Below, piece by piece: positions 52,916 through 62,085 of a stretch of 64,000 bases of DNA (positions are counted from its first letter, which is position 1; each line of letters starts with the position of its first letter). Made by a program: the position numbers and the translations under genes. Origin of the DNA: an uncultured Collinsella sp. (GTDB taxonomy: Bacteria; Actinomycetota; Coriobacteriia; Coriobacteriales; Coriobacteriaceae). The DNA is taken from positions 6,436-70,435 of the forward strand of contig UQKU01000009.1 in NCBI GenBank assembly GCA_900541675.1, in the 5' to 3' direction. Below the pieces are notes generated by a model. That model made no database searches, was not told the origin of the DNA, and saw only the letters and a list, made by a program, of their open reading frames with translations.

Positions 52916-53734
52916 TTAAACAAGCTTCAGCAGCCTTTGATACTCTCCGGGATCACGCATACGCATAATATCCATGTATGTTCTGCTTTTTGCGACCATG
53001 ATATCGTCGAACTTGGCTAGGACGTGCCCGCTCGCTCTTGTGACAACCATGCGGTCATTGCAAAAATATGAAAGGAAGGTGTCCTTGTCGGGATGATGCA
53101 TCCGTCGGACGTCGAGCGCGTTCCGGAAGTCATGGTAAAGTGCGGCGTTTATGGTTTCCTCAAGTCCAGGCAGACTGTCGATGCCTTCAAAGCGGCAAGG
53201 ATATACTAGAAGCAAATTTTTCGAACGATTGATGGAGCGAAGAAGTCCTCGGGCCTCACGGTCTTCTTCGCTCAATTGTTTATCACTCTCAGTTTTTAGA
53301 AGCTCGTCAAGCTTGGCGAGGCTGTAATCCCTGAGAATCGCATGCAGGCGTAAGCCTCTCTGTTCTTTTGCATAACTTATGCCAGGTTGTCTAAAAGTAA
53401 TTCCGCGTTCTGAAACTCGCCTTGACGAAGTGAGGCTTACGGCGCGCATCATGGATTTTCCGAAGATGAGCTTGAAATCTAACTGATACGCGTCTGATAC
53501 CGCATCACACTCCCCATTTGCCTCGGATACGGGCGCATGAAACTCCGCACCTCTGGTCAGTTCCTTGAAAGCGTTAGAGTGGTTGATGAGCTCGCGCGTC
53601 CATTCCTCGTATGTATATAACGGGCGCCCAGAATAGTCTTGTATGAGGTCCTTAACAAACAATTCTGGGGTAATCATTGCGGATTTAAGTCTCTCGGCTC
53701 CGGGAACGGCTTCAATAAGCCTCTTATCTATCAC
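52916..53734 (-). CDS. Hypothetical protein, possibly nuclease-like
   Basis: 272 residues from MIDKRLIEAVPGAERLKSAM. Contains ECDAVSDAYQLDFKLIFGKS, where D-x-x-x-x-D-F-K could be a PD-(D/E)xK-type metal site, and a later LLLVYPCRFEGI strand. No family recognised. Placed in the defence island between the DUF2971-like gene and the reverse transcriptase, same strand as the latter. Confidence 0.6.
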   Translation of the reverse strand: MIDKRLIEAVPGAERLKSAMITPELFVKDLIQDYSGRPLYTYEEWTRELINHSNAFKELTRGAEFHAPVSEANGECDAVSDAYQLDFKLIFGKSMMRAVSLTSSRRVSERGITFRQPGISYAKEQRGLRLHAILRDYSLAKLDELLKTESDKQLSEEDREARGLLRSINRSKNLLLVYPCRFEGIDSLPGLEETINAALYHDFRNALDVRRMHHPDKDTFLSYFCNDRMVVTRASGHVLAKFDDIMVAKSRTYMDIMRMRDPGEYQRLLKLV

Positions 53735-54299
53735 TGTGGCCTCCTCCTTGCGGTAGTTTTGCGGATGTTGACGGAAGCCGTTCCAGCAGGGTACGCCAAA
53801 GTTGGCCCGAGCGAGCGGCCCGTCCTGGCTCGGAAGGGTCCGTGCCTTCGCCTAGAATACGCCCACCATGTCGCGACCAGGCCGCTTTCGGGGCTATCCT
53901 GGCCGTCTCCACGGCATCCTCGCGCTACTTCTCGGAGAGGAAGATGGCCGAGATGCACGACGCGGCGCTCCGGAGGGGTACGTCGGGCTGTCACAACTGG
54001 GCCGAGCCGGAAAAGACCACCAGGAAGATGGTCAAATCCGGCCTTGAGCTTGCCGACAGAATGGAGTCGGCCTAGGATATCGATAGATTTCGGATCCTGG
54101 GCACGGGGGCCAAAGAGTCCATTACACCAACTTTCGCGATACCACCGTTCTTGTCATATCATTCTAATGTTCGGCACGAGTTTCAGAAGCATAGTTCCGC
54201 GAGGGTGTGAAGGCACATCAATTATTACCCGGTGACCGGAATTGGCCGATATCGATTAAGTATTTATGGCTATGAATAATCCAGCGCTAAAGCCATCGT
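53735..54299. other. Degenerate stretch with a coding relic
   Basis: No intact gene. Around 53884-54075 the plus strand reads AFGAILAVSTASSRYFSERK then MAEMHDAALRRGTSGCHNWA and KMVKSGLELADRMESA before a stop, with GC-rich host-like codons, so it may be the 3' end of a lost gene. No start or family found. Nothing else seen. Confidence 0.4.
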
Positions 54300-55754
54300 T
54301 TACCGAGCACTCAAGCGTTTAATCTTCCTGTAAATCTTAGCCTCATCAGGGGTAATCGGATCATTTGGAAACGCCTTTTGGGCTCTCGCTACATAGGAAA
54401 GAAAGTTCCCATAGCGAGAAAATGCAGAAGGGTCAGCATCACCCGATGGGCATAACATTCTTCCCTTAATACCGAGCGGTGAATAATGTTGATACAGAGC
54501 AGAGACGCGCTTTTTTGATGCGTGCCTTCCCTCCCCCTGATTAGAATGCGCAATCGCACTGGCCGCCTCACGGAGACGCTTGTGGTACCTTCCAACCGTA
54601 GACTGTCGAAGTCTTACAACGCACCCGTTAAAGTCAAACCCCAAGAAGCTGACTTTCTGCGCCGGATGCGCACCGGAGTACGAAAGGACCTTACCCGCAC
54701 GAACGCTTTCAAAATCAAGCTGAACGACCCCGCTGCTATCAACCCGGAACGCCTTGGTTTTCTCAGGCTGCAGTTTAACGGAATCTACATCGGCCATTAG
54801 ATTGATGGCTTCTATAAGTGCATCAAAGCCAGACTCTGGAACGGCAATAATAAAGTCATCGCAATAACGAAGATACAAGCCGCCAACCCGTTCAACGGCA
54901 AGTCTGACTTTCATATCGATATCGGCCATATAAATGTTAGCGAGCAATCCGCTTGCGGCAAGACCCTGAGGAATGCCCAGCGCAGAATCATCCCGTACCC
55001 AAGGTCTGGTAATAAAATTGCTCTTGTTTGCAAGAAATTCAGACTTTGGCAAGATAACATCTAGCTTATTAAGTTCACGAATAGACTTGAACCGAAGCTC
55101 GATAGCTGCTTCGCTGATCATTTTCTCCCGAGTGGGATCGATTGCTGGCCATGGCAATTCATGTCGAGCAGCCAAATCAGCAATAGGCCAGCACGAATAG
55201 CGGAGGATATTTTTAATGACTTGATAGTGATCGTCCGGTAAGCGTCCACCGGGAAACAACGAACGCAACGACGTCATTAGATGAGCATGATTTAAGTTGT
55301 CGAAGAAGCTCTTGAAATCACCCGTAAGCACAAAAGCCGAATCTTGCTCGCGTATATAATCGAAGGCCTTTTTAGCTGAGGAAATATTGCTGGTAGCAGT
55401 TACGGCGCCGTCTGATGAAAGTGAAGAGCGGTACGCTACGGCAACCTCATTAAACTCTTCGGCAATAGCCTTCTTGTTATATAAGTCCGACCACAGATAA
55501 GAGTAGTACTGGAAGACGCGGTGATCGAAATGCGAGGCATAAGAGATATTGCGAACTTTGTAGCTTCGCTTACCTCCTCGATACCGAACAGTAATGATCT
55601 CGTTGGAAATTAGAGGGTAGAACGCGTGATGGGAAATGTACTCTGGATCTAAAATCTTGGCCTGAACTTCGGCAAAAGAGACCCTATGATCGAAATGGGC
55701 ATATGAACTTTTGGAACTATATCGAGGAATACGAGCGATATCGAACTCGGCCAA
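54300..55754 (-). CDS. Defence-type reverse transcriptase (DRT/UG-like)
   Basis: 484 residues from a TTG behind GGGGG. RT motifs in order: VLTGDFKSFFDNLNHAHLMT (motif A, first Asp), ALGIPQGLAASGLLANIYMA (motif B), LRYCDDFIIAVPESG (motif C, YCDD), KLQPEKTKAF (D) and SFLGFDFNG (E). No maturase, integrase, Cas1 or endonuclease domain. The C-terminal helical extension (RYHKRLREAASAIAHSNQG and beyond) is basic. The YCDD centre and single-gene setting point to the UG/Abi class of defence reverse transcriptases, perhaps DRT2-like; a group II intron or retron is less likely. A 437-base gene-poor leader precedes it. Confidence 0.83.
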   Translation of the reverse strand: MAEFDIARIPRYSSKSSYAHFDHRVSFAEVQAKILDPEYISHHAFYPLISNEIITVRYRGGKRSYKVRNISYASHFDHRVFQYYSYLWSDLYNKKAIAEEFNEVAVAYRSSLSSDGAVTATSNISSAKKAFDYIREQDSAFVLTGDFKSFFDNLNHAHLMTSLRSLFPGGRLPDDHYQVIKNILRYSCWPIADLAARHELPWPAIDPTREKMISEAAIELRFKSIRELNKLDVILPKSEFLANKSNFITRPWVRDDSALGIPQGLAASGLLANIYMADIDMKVRLAVERVGGLYLRYCDDFIIAVPESGFDALIEAINLMADVDSVKLQPEKTKAFRVDSSGVVQLDFESVRAGKVLSYSGAHPAQKVSFLGFDFNGCVVRLRQSTVGRYHKRLREAASAIAHSNQGEGRHASKKRVSALYQHYSPLGIKGRMLCPSGDADPSAFSRYGNFLSYVARAQKAFPNDPITPDEAKIYRKIKRLSAR

Positions 55755-56191
55755 AATACCCCCAAATAAATCAACCTGTCCGGATCAACAAGCGGCGGCT
55801 AACCCTCCCCGGACAGGCTAATCAAAGGCGCAGCAAGTGCAACCAACGCTTTCGCGGCCACCTAAAGCAATGCTTGCCTATGGCATACTAGACGAAAGCG
55901 AGGAATTGGTACTTATGACCATCGAAGCCCTTATCCAGCTAGCCGCAGGCAACGCTGGTGGCAATGTTGCGAACGTCGGAATTGCGTCGTTTGCGATATT
56001 GACGGCAGTAGCGTACCCCATCGCCAATTCGCGATGGGCAGTAAAGTTTATTCCCCGTTCTTGCTTTGATTAAACAGGTTATGAAAAATAGTGTCAGCCA
56101 CTGGTCAGATTTTACGTGACTAAATCTCAATTGGCCAAGCACGGTGATCAAGCTTGGCCAATTAAACACTTATGTACTTATCTGCAAAGTA
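55755..56191 (-). other. Gene-poor leader of the reverse transcriptase, candidate ncRNA
   Basis: No convincing coding gene. On the minus strand a CCTGTCCGG/CCGGACAGG stem (55809-55817 with 55775-55783) lies 21 bases before the RT start, with a 25-base loop. A plus-strand open frame of 78 codons (55837-56073) is present but has no ribosome site. Defence RTs of the DRT2/DRT9 kind carry a templating RNA in this position; none can be proven here. Confidence 0.45.
56129..56163. terminator. 12-bp hairpin after the acyltransferase pseudogene
   Basis: Perfect stem AATTGGCCAAGC/GCTTGGCCAATT (56129-56140, 56152-56163). Marks the end of the polysaccharide operon on the minus strand; T run is weak. Confidence 0.6.
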
Positions 56192-57258
56192 TTAGACCAT
56201 GAAGAACCTCTTTATAGCACCGCTTCTTTTAGACAGCGCAATTACGCCGCCAGCGGTTAGGAGAGAGAGCACTAGCGCGAAGTAAAACAGCATCAGATGA
56301 TTCACATCGCCATTCGAGGTCAGGTCAGATTGCCTGCTTCCGCAAATCCCAAATACATATAAAGCTATAAAAACCATATGGGTAAGGTATATGACAGTGC
56401 TCGCCTTCCTCATTAGAGGAAAAATCGGCGAGCTGGCTCTGCACCCACCCCCGATAGCCAACAAAACAATCCCGCCCGCGATTAGCGCGCAAAACGGCAG
56501 ATGTTGGTCGCTCGAAATAAGGAAGCAGCCTAGAACTCCGATTACGATAGCCGCCACAATCGTCTTGAGATCGATGTTTTGAATCGACTCAAGATTCATT
56601 CCAAAGTACATTCCGAGAGCGATATAGAAAAAACCCTCAAATAGCCCGTTTCTCGCATTTCCAAACGTTGAGGAATAGATCTTGACCGGTAAAGAGATGG
56701 CCCCCGGAGCTCCCTTCCACGTAAGGAGCAGCGATAGACCAAAGCCTCCTAGGAGGAATAGGAATGAGATGCCCAGGATGTTTCGCGAAGACACCTTCTT
56801 TCTTAGCATGGCATAAACCAAACTGAAGCCAACAACGCTAGCAAGGAGATACCAAAGCGGCCATGAGAGCCTTCCCTCGCCCAGCAAGAAAAAACCACGG
56901 AATTCCAGAACCACAGCCTTGAACAGCGAGGCTCCGTCAAGCCAATATCCCAGACAGTCGATGGGTATATACACCGCAAACCAAACGCAATACAGCCATA
57001 CAAATTTACCTATCGTCGACTTCACGCGACACGAGCCATCCGAAACTCGCTCATGGAATTGCTCGGCACGGAGCCCCCTAAAACAGAGGAAGGACGATAC
57101 AGTGAAGAAAAACGGAACCGAGACGCTTTCAAGAACATTCAGGGTACTTGAGGCGAACGGAGCATCAATTCCATACAGTGGGTTAGTGTGAACCGCTAAA
57201 CCGAAACAGCCATGATTAACTTTAGATAATCAAGCCATGGGTAAACAGGCTTCTTCAT
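56192..57258 (-). pseudogene. Acyltransferase-3 family membrane protein, frameshifted
   Basis: The ATG at 57258 (behind GGAGGGGCGGAG) opens MKKPVYPWLDYLKLIMAVSV and stops. The family sequence then continues one base out of frame as FGLAVHTNPLYGIDAPFASS, TLNVLESVSVPFFFTVSSFL, and through about 10 membrane helices to the end (RKASTVIYLTHMVFIALYVF). Adding one T to the T3 run at 57204-57206 restores a 355-residue acyltransferase of normal length. Would O-acetylate the surface glycan. Either a true mutation, phase variation or a sequencing error. Confidence 0.85.
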
Positions 57259-57365
57259 CTCCGCCCCTCCAGCAAAGGCCTTTTCTCAACAAGGTAGGTT
57301 TTGAATTCATCTATCAGGAGTCAGATTTCTATCGACTCCAAACAATGCAGAAGCAGGCTCTGCGA

Positions 57366-58790
57366 TTAGACCCTTAGCCCGACCAATCTCTGTTTCCACC
57401 AGACCAATCCGTCGCGAATAGCCTGCACATATCCAAGCCCCGTACGCTTTAGCACATACTGAGGCCAATGCCAATTGTTGTAGCAAAGCTGAGGAATAGC
57501 TTGCCCAACAACAAGACCCCATACACCCCAGTCAAACGCGCCGCACAGAATGCAGCTCACGCAGATTCCAGCAGCAGTTGATACCAAATACGCTTTGAAG
57601 TACGGAATCTCGTTCATGCTAACAATAATGTTGCAAAACAGAGAGTGCTGATTAAGCAGGAAGTAATAGAGGGCAATACCCAGGAACAAAACTGGATCGC
57701 AAATGAAATCATGCTTGAAAAGCGTGAGTATCGGCAGGCATGCCGTTACAAGAACTGTAGCGACAATATACATGCATACATAGCAGGAAATACCGCGTTC
57801 GACCACCGCCTTCTGAGTCTGCTTGTCATCCCTGACATAGGCAGACTGGAAGGTGGGAAAGCATGAACGTAAATAGGCGCTTGAAATCTGGTGGATCGCC
57901 GTCGCGAACTGCAACATGACGGAATACGTACCAGTTTGTTCAAGACCTAGGAAAGCCGAGCAAAGCAGCGATGTTGCCTGCGTGGCTCCATACCAGGCTA
58001 GAGATACGACACCATCACGCCACGCCACAAACGAAACCGTCTTTAGAACGTCAAGCATTTCGTCCTTAGCAACAGCTGCGGCATCGGATTTAATCCCCTC
58101 TTCGACGTCATGATGGCTCCGAAATGTCCCAATCGCAAATAACCTCAGCAAAGTGCTGTAGGCCAAGAAGCCGAGTGCGGCAGCGAGAAGGCTTAAGCCA
58201 CAAAACAGAAGGACCGCCGTAATAGCAAGCTGCCCAATCCGGGCAAGCGTTTTAGCCCTGTTCTCACCCGCAACGTCTCCCAGCCCACGGAGAAACGTGA
58301 GGCAATAAAGGAAATACAGATTGGTGAAAATGGAAACGACAAACACAATCCATGCAGGAAACGAGCCCTCGATTGAAAACGATCCAGTGACATAAGAAAC
58401 GTAGAATGTTCCCAACGTCGCCGCAACACAAAGCGCAATGAGACCCAAGACAGCATAAATAGTTTTAGACGTGCCAAGAACGACGCGCATCAAGTGCCAG
58501 TCAACTTCTCCATCAACAGAAGAATAGTCGCAGCCTTGTTTAGTTAGTTTCTTTGCGCCACTCAGGCAATAAAGAATGTTGCGGGATAAAGTTGAAGTAA
58601 AACCGAATTCAAGCAGCTGCGCAAAACCCGAAATGGCAACAAACACGTACCAGAGACCGATCTGAGCACTCGATAAATAAGACAGGAGCAGCGGCAGGAG
58701 CAGAAAATTGCTCCCCATAGACGCGATCGTGCCAATATAATTCCAAATTACATCTCTTTTGGAGACGGTCACTTTCTTGCTGTCGGCCAT
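57366..58790 (-). CDS. Wzx-like polysaccharide flippase
   Basis: 474 residues, about 12-14 membrane helices (IASMGSNFLLLPLLLSYLSS, TIYAVLGLIALCVAATLGTF, CMYIVATVLVTACLPILTLF). N-terminal VTVSKRDVIWNYIGTIASMG is typical of the MATE/PST (MVF-related) lipid-linked oligosaccharide exporters. Follows the GT4 gene directly with no gap, as in capsule or O-antigen-like clusters. Confidence 0.87.
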   Translation of the reverse strand: MADSKKVTVSKRDVIWNYIGTIASMGSNFLLLPLLLSYLSSAQIGLWYVFVAISGFAQLLEFGFTSTLSRNILYCLSGAKKLTKQGCDYSSVDGEVDWHLMRVVLGTSKTIYAVLGLIALCVAATLGTFYVSYVTGSFSIEGSFPAWIVFVVSIFTNLYFLYCLTFLRGLGDVAGENRAKTLARIGQLAITAVLLFCGLSLLAAALGFLAYSTLLRLFAIGTFRSHHDVEEGIKSDAAAVAKDEMLDVLKTVSFVAWRDGVVSLAWYGATQATSLLCSAFLGLEQTGTYSVMLQFATAIHQISSAYLRSCFPTFQSAYVRDDKQTQKAVVERGISCYVCMYIVATVLVTACLPILTLFKHDFICDPVLFLGIALYYFLLNQHSLFCNIIVSMNEIPYFKAYLVSTAAGICVSCILCGAFDWGVWGLVVGQAIPQLCYNNWHWPQYVLKRTGLGYVQAIRDGLVWWKQRLVGLRV

Positions 58791-59786
58791 TTAGCCTAAT
58801 ACCTCCGCACAGTAATTTCGAAGCGTCTCAGCCGTTTTGGCCCAGCTACATTCATCAAAATCGATGGAATCAAACAGCCGCTTGGAGTTAGGAGCTTGAA
58901 GCAATCCCTCAATCTTATCGGCAACCTCGATCGGGTCCTCGCAGTTGTTCACGACATCGGATCCCTGAATCGACATCACTTCGGCAATTCCGCAGTTAGT
59001 CGAAAGAAGCAGCGAGCATCCGGCCTCAATCGCATCAAGGGCAGAGAGACCAAAGGACTCATGCCTAGAATTCATAACGAATACCGAGCACTCTCGAAGC
59101 TCGTTCACAAACTGATCGGAGGCAACTTGACCCCTATATTCACCTTCAGCCGAGGCCATGAGACTATCTAAGGAAGAGTTATCAGAGTACCGTCGTCCGT
59201 ACACTCTTAAAGAGCAATCGACACCACGATCTCTGAGAATCGAGACGGCCTTCGCGACTATTTCGTTGGCCTTAATTGGACGGGTGCCCCCGCTAACAGC
59301 AACGATATTTTCACGTTGGCCTTCGAAGCTGCATTGTTTAAACCTTTTGACCCCAAGGCAAGCGTGCTTAACCTTATCGGAGCATTCAGGCAGCTGTTTC
59401 TTAACAAAGTTCTCCTGGAGGGAAGAATTCGCAACGATCAAATCCGCAGTACGCAAGTGCTTAATGATTGCCTTGACAGTTCTATCGCTATATCCGAGAC
59501 CGTTGATCTCATTCTCAAAAGGGACGTACCCATGATTAAAGCAAATGACAGGTTTACCAAAGGCAGAAAGCACCCGATGCGCAATGATATCCGTCCAACC
59601 AGCGCCGCAAGAGACAATCACATCGCTCTTAAGACCCTCAGAAATAGCCTCAAATAGCTTGGAGATTTTGCTTTTTGAATATAGCGGCCGTATCGAATCG
59701 CAAGAAGGCCAATATTCCACTAATGACTTATGTACATTTGAAGGTCCAGTATTGCCTGCGACCTCACCAATTAGAAGAATCTTCAT
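58791..59786 (-). CDS. Glycosyltransferase family 4
   Basis: 331 residues. GT-B fold with MKILLIGEVAGNTGPSNVHK, acceptor-side domain, and the C-terminal nucleotide-sugar site (RGVDCSLRVYGRRYSDNSSL, NSRHESFGLSALDAIEAGCS, the E-x7-E motif). Adds a sugar to the repeat unit, donor unknown. Start overlaps the preceding stop by 4 bases (ATGA). Confidence 0.88.
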   Translation of the reverse strand: MKILLIGEVAGNTGPSNVHKSLVEYWPSCDSIRPLYSKSKISKLFEAISEGLKSDVIVSCGAGWTDIIAHRVLSAFGKPVICFNHGYVPFENEINGLGYSDRTVKAIIKHLRTADLIVANSSLQENFVKKQLPECSDKVKHACLGVKRFKQCSFEGQRENIVAVSGGTRPIKANEIVAKAVSILRDRGVDCSLRVYGRRYSDNSSLDSLMASAEGEYRGQVASDQFVNELRECSVFVMNSRHESFGLSALDAIEAGCSLLLSTNCGIAEVMSIQGSDVVNNCEDPIEVADKIEGLLQAPNSKRLFDSIDFDECSWAKTAETLRNYCAEVLG

Positions 59787-60967
59787 TGAATGCTTCCTTT
59801 AATGTTATGCAAGGGGTTGGAATCAGGTGCTAATGAGACCTTAATTCCGTACCCCCCCCTGCGTTTGAGCAAACCAATGCGAATTAGCAGACGTTTAAGC
59901 GATTGTTTGAAATACCTTTTGGGCAAAGACCTTCTTACCGCATCGGTAATTGATCTACCGCATGAAAGGTCCTCGAAGAATCGCGCTCGCGCAGATGGCT
60001 TCTCGGAGGGACTCCTCAACTGACCGTTATTCTTAATGGCGGTCTCGATATCAACCGTCATTAACTCAGCACCTGCAAGGTCTATCAGTCGCTGTCCTTT
60101 TTGATTCTGGATTAAAACCAGGGAGACACCCCGACGCATTTCTTCGGTAAGATTCGTCCCCCAGGAATCGCCTAATGTAACATCAGAAACTCTTTCAATG
60201 CTTGCGTACCTGCAGTGATAACAGTTTTCCGTATAGTCCAGCCCCGCCAAGAAAGCTACCGTATACCCATCCAAAACACCGGGCAAATCAATCAATCGTT
60301 CGTTCTCCCTTAGCTGAAAGCTGCCTTTAGAACGAAACTCAATCGACACAAGCTGATCCATGTCAATCCCATTTTCACTCAGGAATTGACGAAGAATCGC
60401 AGGCGAAGGAGTGCCATGGCAAATCAAATCGACCGTATATAAACTCAAAAGAAGCTTATTGCCGACAAAGTTTTTAAGAGAGGCCACTTGGCAAGGCAAT
60501 CCTAGAAATAAGACTTCTTTACCCTCAACCAGCAATTTTTTTATACGAGCGTAAGAGCCAATTGGATTGCTTTTTACGTACTTAGATCCTTTATATTTAA
60601 CGGCATCCGCAATCGAGCTAGAAAACTCAAACCCAAACTGGCCGTCCCGGAAACAGCAAGAGCAAACTACTCCGCCGGCAGAAATAAACCCTCGGATAAT
60701 CGCGGCCGCCAAGCCACCTGATGAAGAGGTTCCTCTGCTCTCCGAGTTAGAATCCCATCCTTGCAACCATTTACTAGGTTTAGAGCCCTGAGGCGGATTG
60801 CACTGTTGGCATACAGCCGTGCACCTACCGCAATCAATGCATTTGTTCTGATCGATACTGGGGGTATAGTACTCGGGCCTTTCAAGAACAGCGATTGCAT
60901 CTTTAGGGCAGGCATCGACACATGCCATGCAGCCCGCACACATTTTGTCTTCGCAGATACTTTGCAT
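59783..60967 (-). CDS. Ferredoxin-type F420H2 dehydrogenase beta-subunit-like protein
   Basis: 394 residues. Two [4Fe-4S] motifs at the N terminus (CAGCMACVDACP and CIDCGRCTAVCQQCNPP), then a FrhB/FpoF-like domain (VLFLGLPCQVASLKNFV, DLICHGTPSPAILRQFL, CYHCRYASIERVSDVTLGDS). Such proteins are regular partners of polysaccharide pyruvyl transferases in capsule loci, where their electron role is unknown; use of coenzyme F420 is not implied. A run of eight G bases in the coding strand (59852-59859) lies 70 bases before the end. Confidence 0.88.
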   Translation of the reverse strand: MQSICEDKMCAGCMACVDACPKDAIAVLERPEYYTPSIDQNKCIDCGRCTAVCQQCNPPQGSKPSKWLQGWDSNSESRGTSSSGGLAAAIIRGFISAGGVVCSCCFRDGQFGFEFSSSIADAVKYKGSKYVKSNPIGSYARIKKLLVEGKEVLFLGLPCQVASLKNFVGNKLLLSLYTVDLICHGTPSPAILRQFLSENGIDMDQLVSIEFRSKGSFQLRENERLIDLPGVLDGYTVAFLAGLDYTENCYHCRYASIERVSDVTLGDSWGTNLTEEMRRGVSLVLIQNQKGQRLIDLAGAELMTVDIETAIKNNGQLRSPSEKPSARARFFEDLSCGRSITDAVRRSLPKRYFKQSLKRLLIRIGLLKRRGGYGIKVSLAPDSNPLHNIKGSIQ

Positions 60968-60971
60968 TCAT

Positions 60972-62060
60972 CTATTCCTTCAACGCGCGATCAAGCCAGG
61001 AGAGGCTGCGGTTGCGCTCCCCATCAAGAACCTCGCCAACATGCTGCCAATCGATATCGTCGCCCCAAGCATTGCCTTGGAACGTGTCCCAGGCCCTATG
61101 CTCTAGGCCAAAGAGTCTAAGAACAGATTTATTTCGCGCGGCATTAGCCTTTGGAAAGATCTCAACAAATGGGGTGCCGAGATTGATACAAAAAGCAGTG
61201 CCGTGGAATGAATCCGTGTATACGCAAGATGCATCCCTAAACAGCGCAAGGAAATCCTCCAGGGGCGGAAGAACGACCTGTTTTCCTACCCTTCTCCTAA
61301 ACGTAGGGCAAACACTTACAATCTCAAGATTGGAGCCAGCGGTCTTATCTTTAACGTACTGCAGCATATCTGAATCAGGATGGAGGTTATAGACGAGGGC
61401 GTAGGGCTTTTCAACGGGAGCCTTTTCACTGGCAATCTTGTTCCACTCGGAGCGATTGAGAAGCAGGGTCGGATCCAAAACCTGCTCAGCTTTGAGACCG
61501 TAGCTCTCAACGATATCCTTACCTGAATCCTCGCGGACGGAAATGGCATCGTAGCGCTTGAGCCAGTTACCAATTTGCGACTCATACCCCTTTACAACGC
61601 CACCACGTCCAAAACCAGCGGCGTAGGATACGACCTTCTTTCCCTCGACCTTAGAAAGCCCGTCCCAAAAGAATACCGGATCTAGAGAGCCATCGCCAAG
61701 TTCGTTCCAGACCTGATCGCTGCCAGTCAAATAGATATCTGTGTTAGGCAGCAAGGCGTCGATACTTGTTTCATCACAATGCGGAGAAAGAGTCAGATAC
61801 TGCTCTCTCATGCTCTTAAAACGCTTCTCACCTGCACCGTACAGCAAACGCCAAACCGTGTTCCTATAGATGCGATGAGGCAGAGACCTACCTTCTGAAT
61901 AACGCTTCACAAGAGAATCAAGGGTCTCAGCGCATCTCCGATAGTCAACAACAACAGGATCGTACCCCAAGTTTTTAACAACTTCTTGCGTAGCATAAGC
62001 CTGGAGGACAGACCCGTAGTTGAGAACGTTATGACGAGTAATAATTGAAACTTTTTTCAT
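60972..62060 (-). CDS. Polysaccharide pyruvyl transferase family protein
   Basis: 362 residues. Opening MKKVSIITRHNVLNYGSVLQ, ATQEVVKNLG, then DIYLTGSDQVWNELGDGSLD and CVYTDSFHGTAFCINLGTPF, the two landmark segments of the WcaK/CsaB fold. Transfers pyruvate ketals from PEP to sugars in related systems. Paired with the F420H2-dehydrogenase-like gene 4 bases downstream. Confidence 0.9.
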   Translation of the reverse strand: MKKVSIITRHNVLNYGSVLQAYATQEVVKNLGYDPVVVDYRRCAETLDSLVKRYSEGRSLPHRIYRNTVWRLLYGAGEKRFKSMREQYLTLSPHCDETSIDALLPNTDIYLTGSDQVWNELGDGSLDPVFFWDGLSKVEGKKVVSYAAGFGRGGVVKGYESQIGNWLKRYDAISVREDSGKDIVESYGLKAEQVLDPTLLLNRSEWNKIASEKAPVEKPYALVYNLHPDSDMLQYVKDKTAGSNLEIVSVCPTFRRRVGKQVVLPPLEDFLALFRDASCVYTDSFHGTAFCINLGTPFVEIFPKANAARNKSVLRLFGLEHRAWDTFQGNAWGDDIDWQHVGEVLDGERNRSLSWLDRALKE

Positions 62061-62085
62061 TCTGATACCTTTTCTAGATAATGGA

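Noticed and set aside
54300..55754. Group II intron or retron interpretation of the reverse transcriptase
   Set aside because: No maturase or endonuclease domain, no intron domain V-like hairpin at its end, and the YCDD active site is unlike the retron YADD; a defence RT fits better.
55837..56073. 78-codon plus-strand open frame upstream of the reverse transcriptase
   Set aside because: No ribosome site, no family, and it lies in the leader where a non-coding RNA is more plausible; left unannotated as a gene.
40700..56200. CRISPR array in the defence island
   Set aside because: No regularly spaced direct repeats and no cas genes seen.
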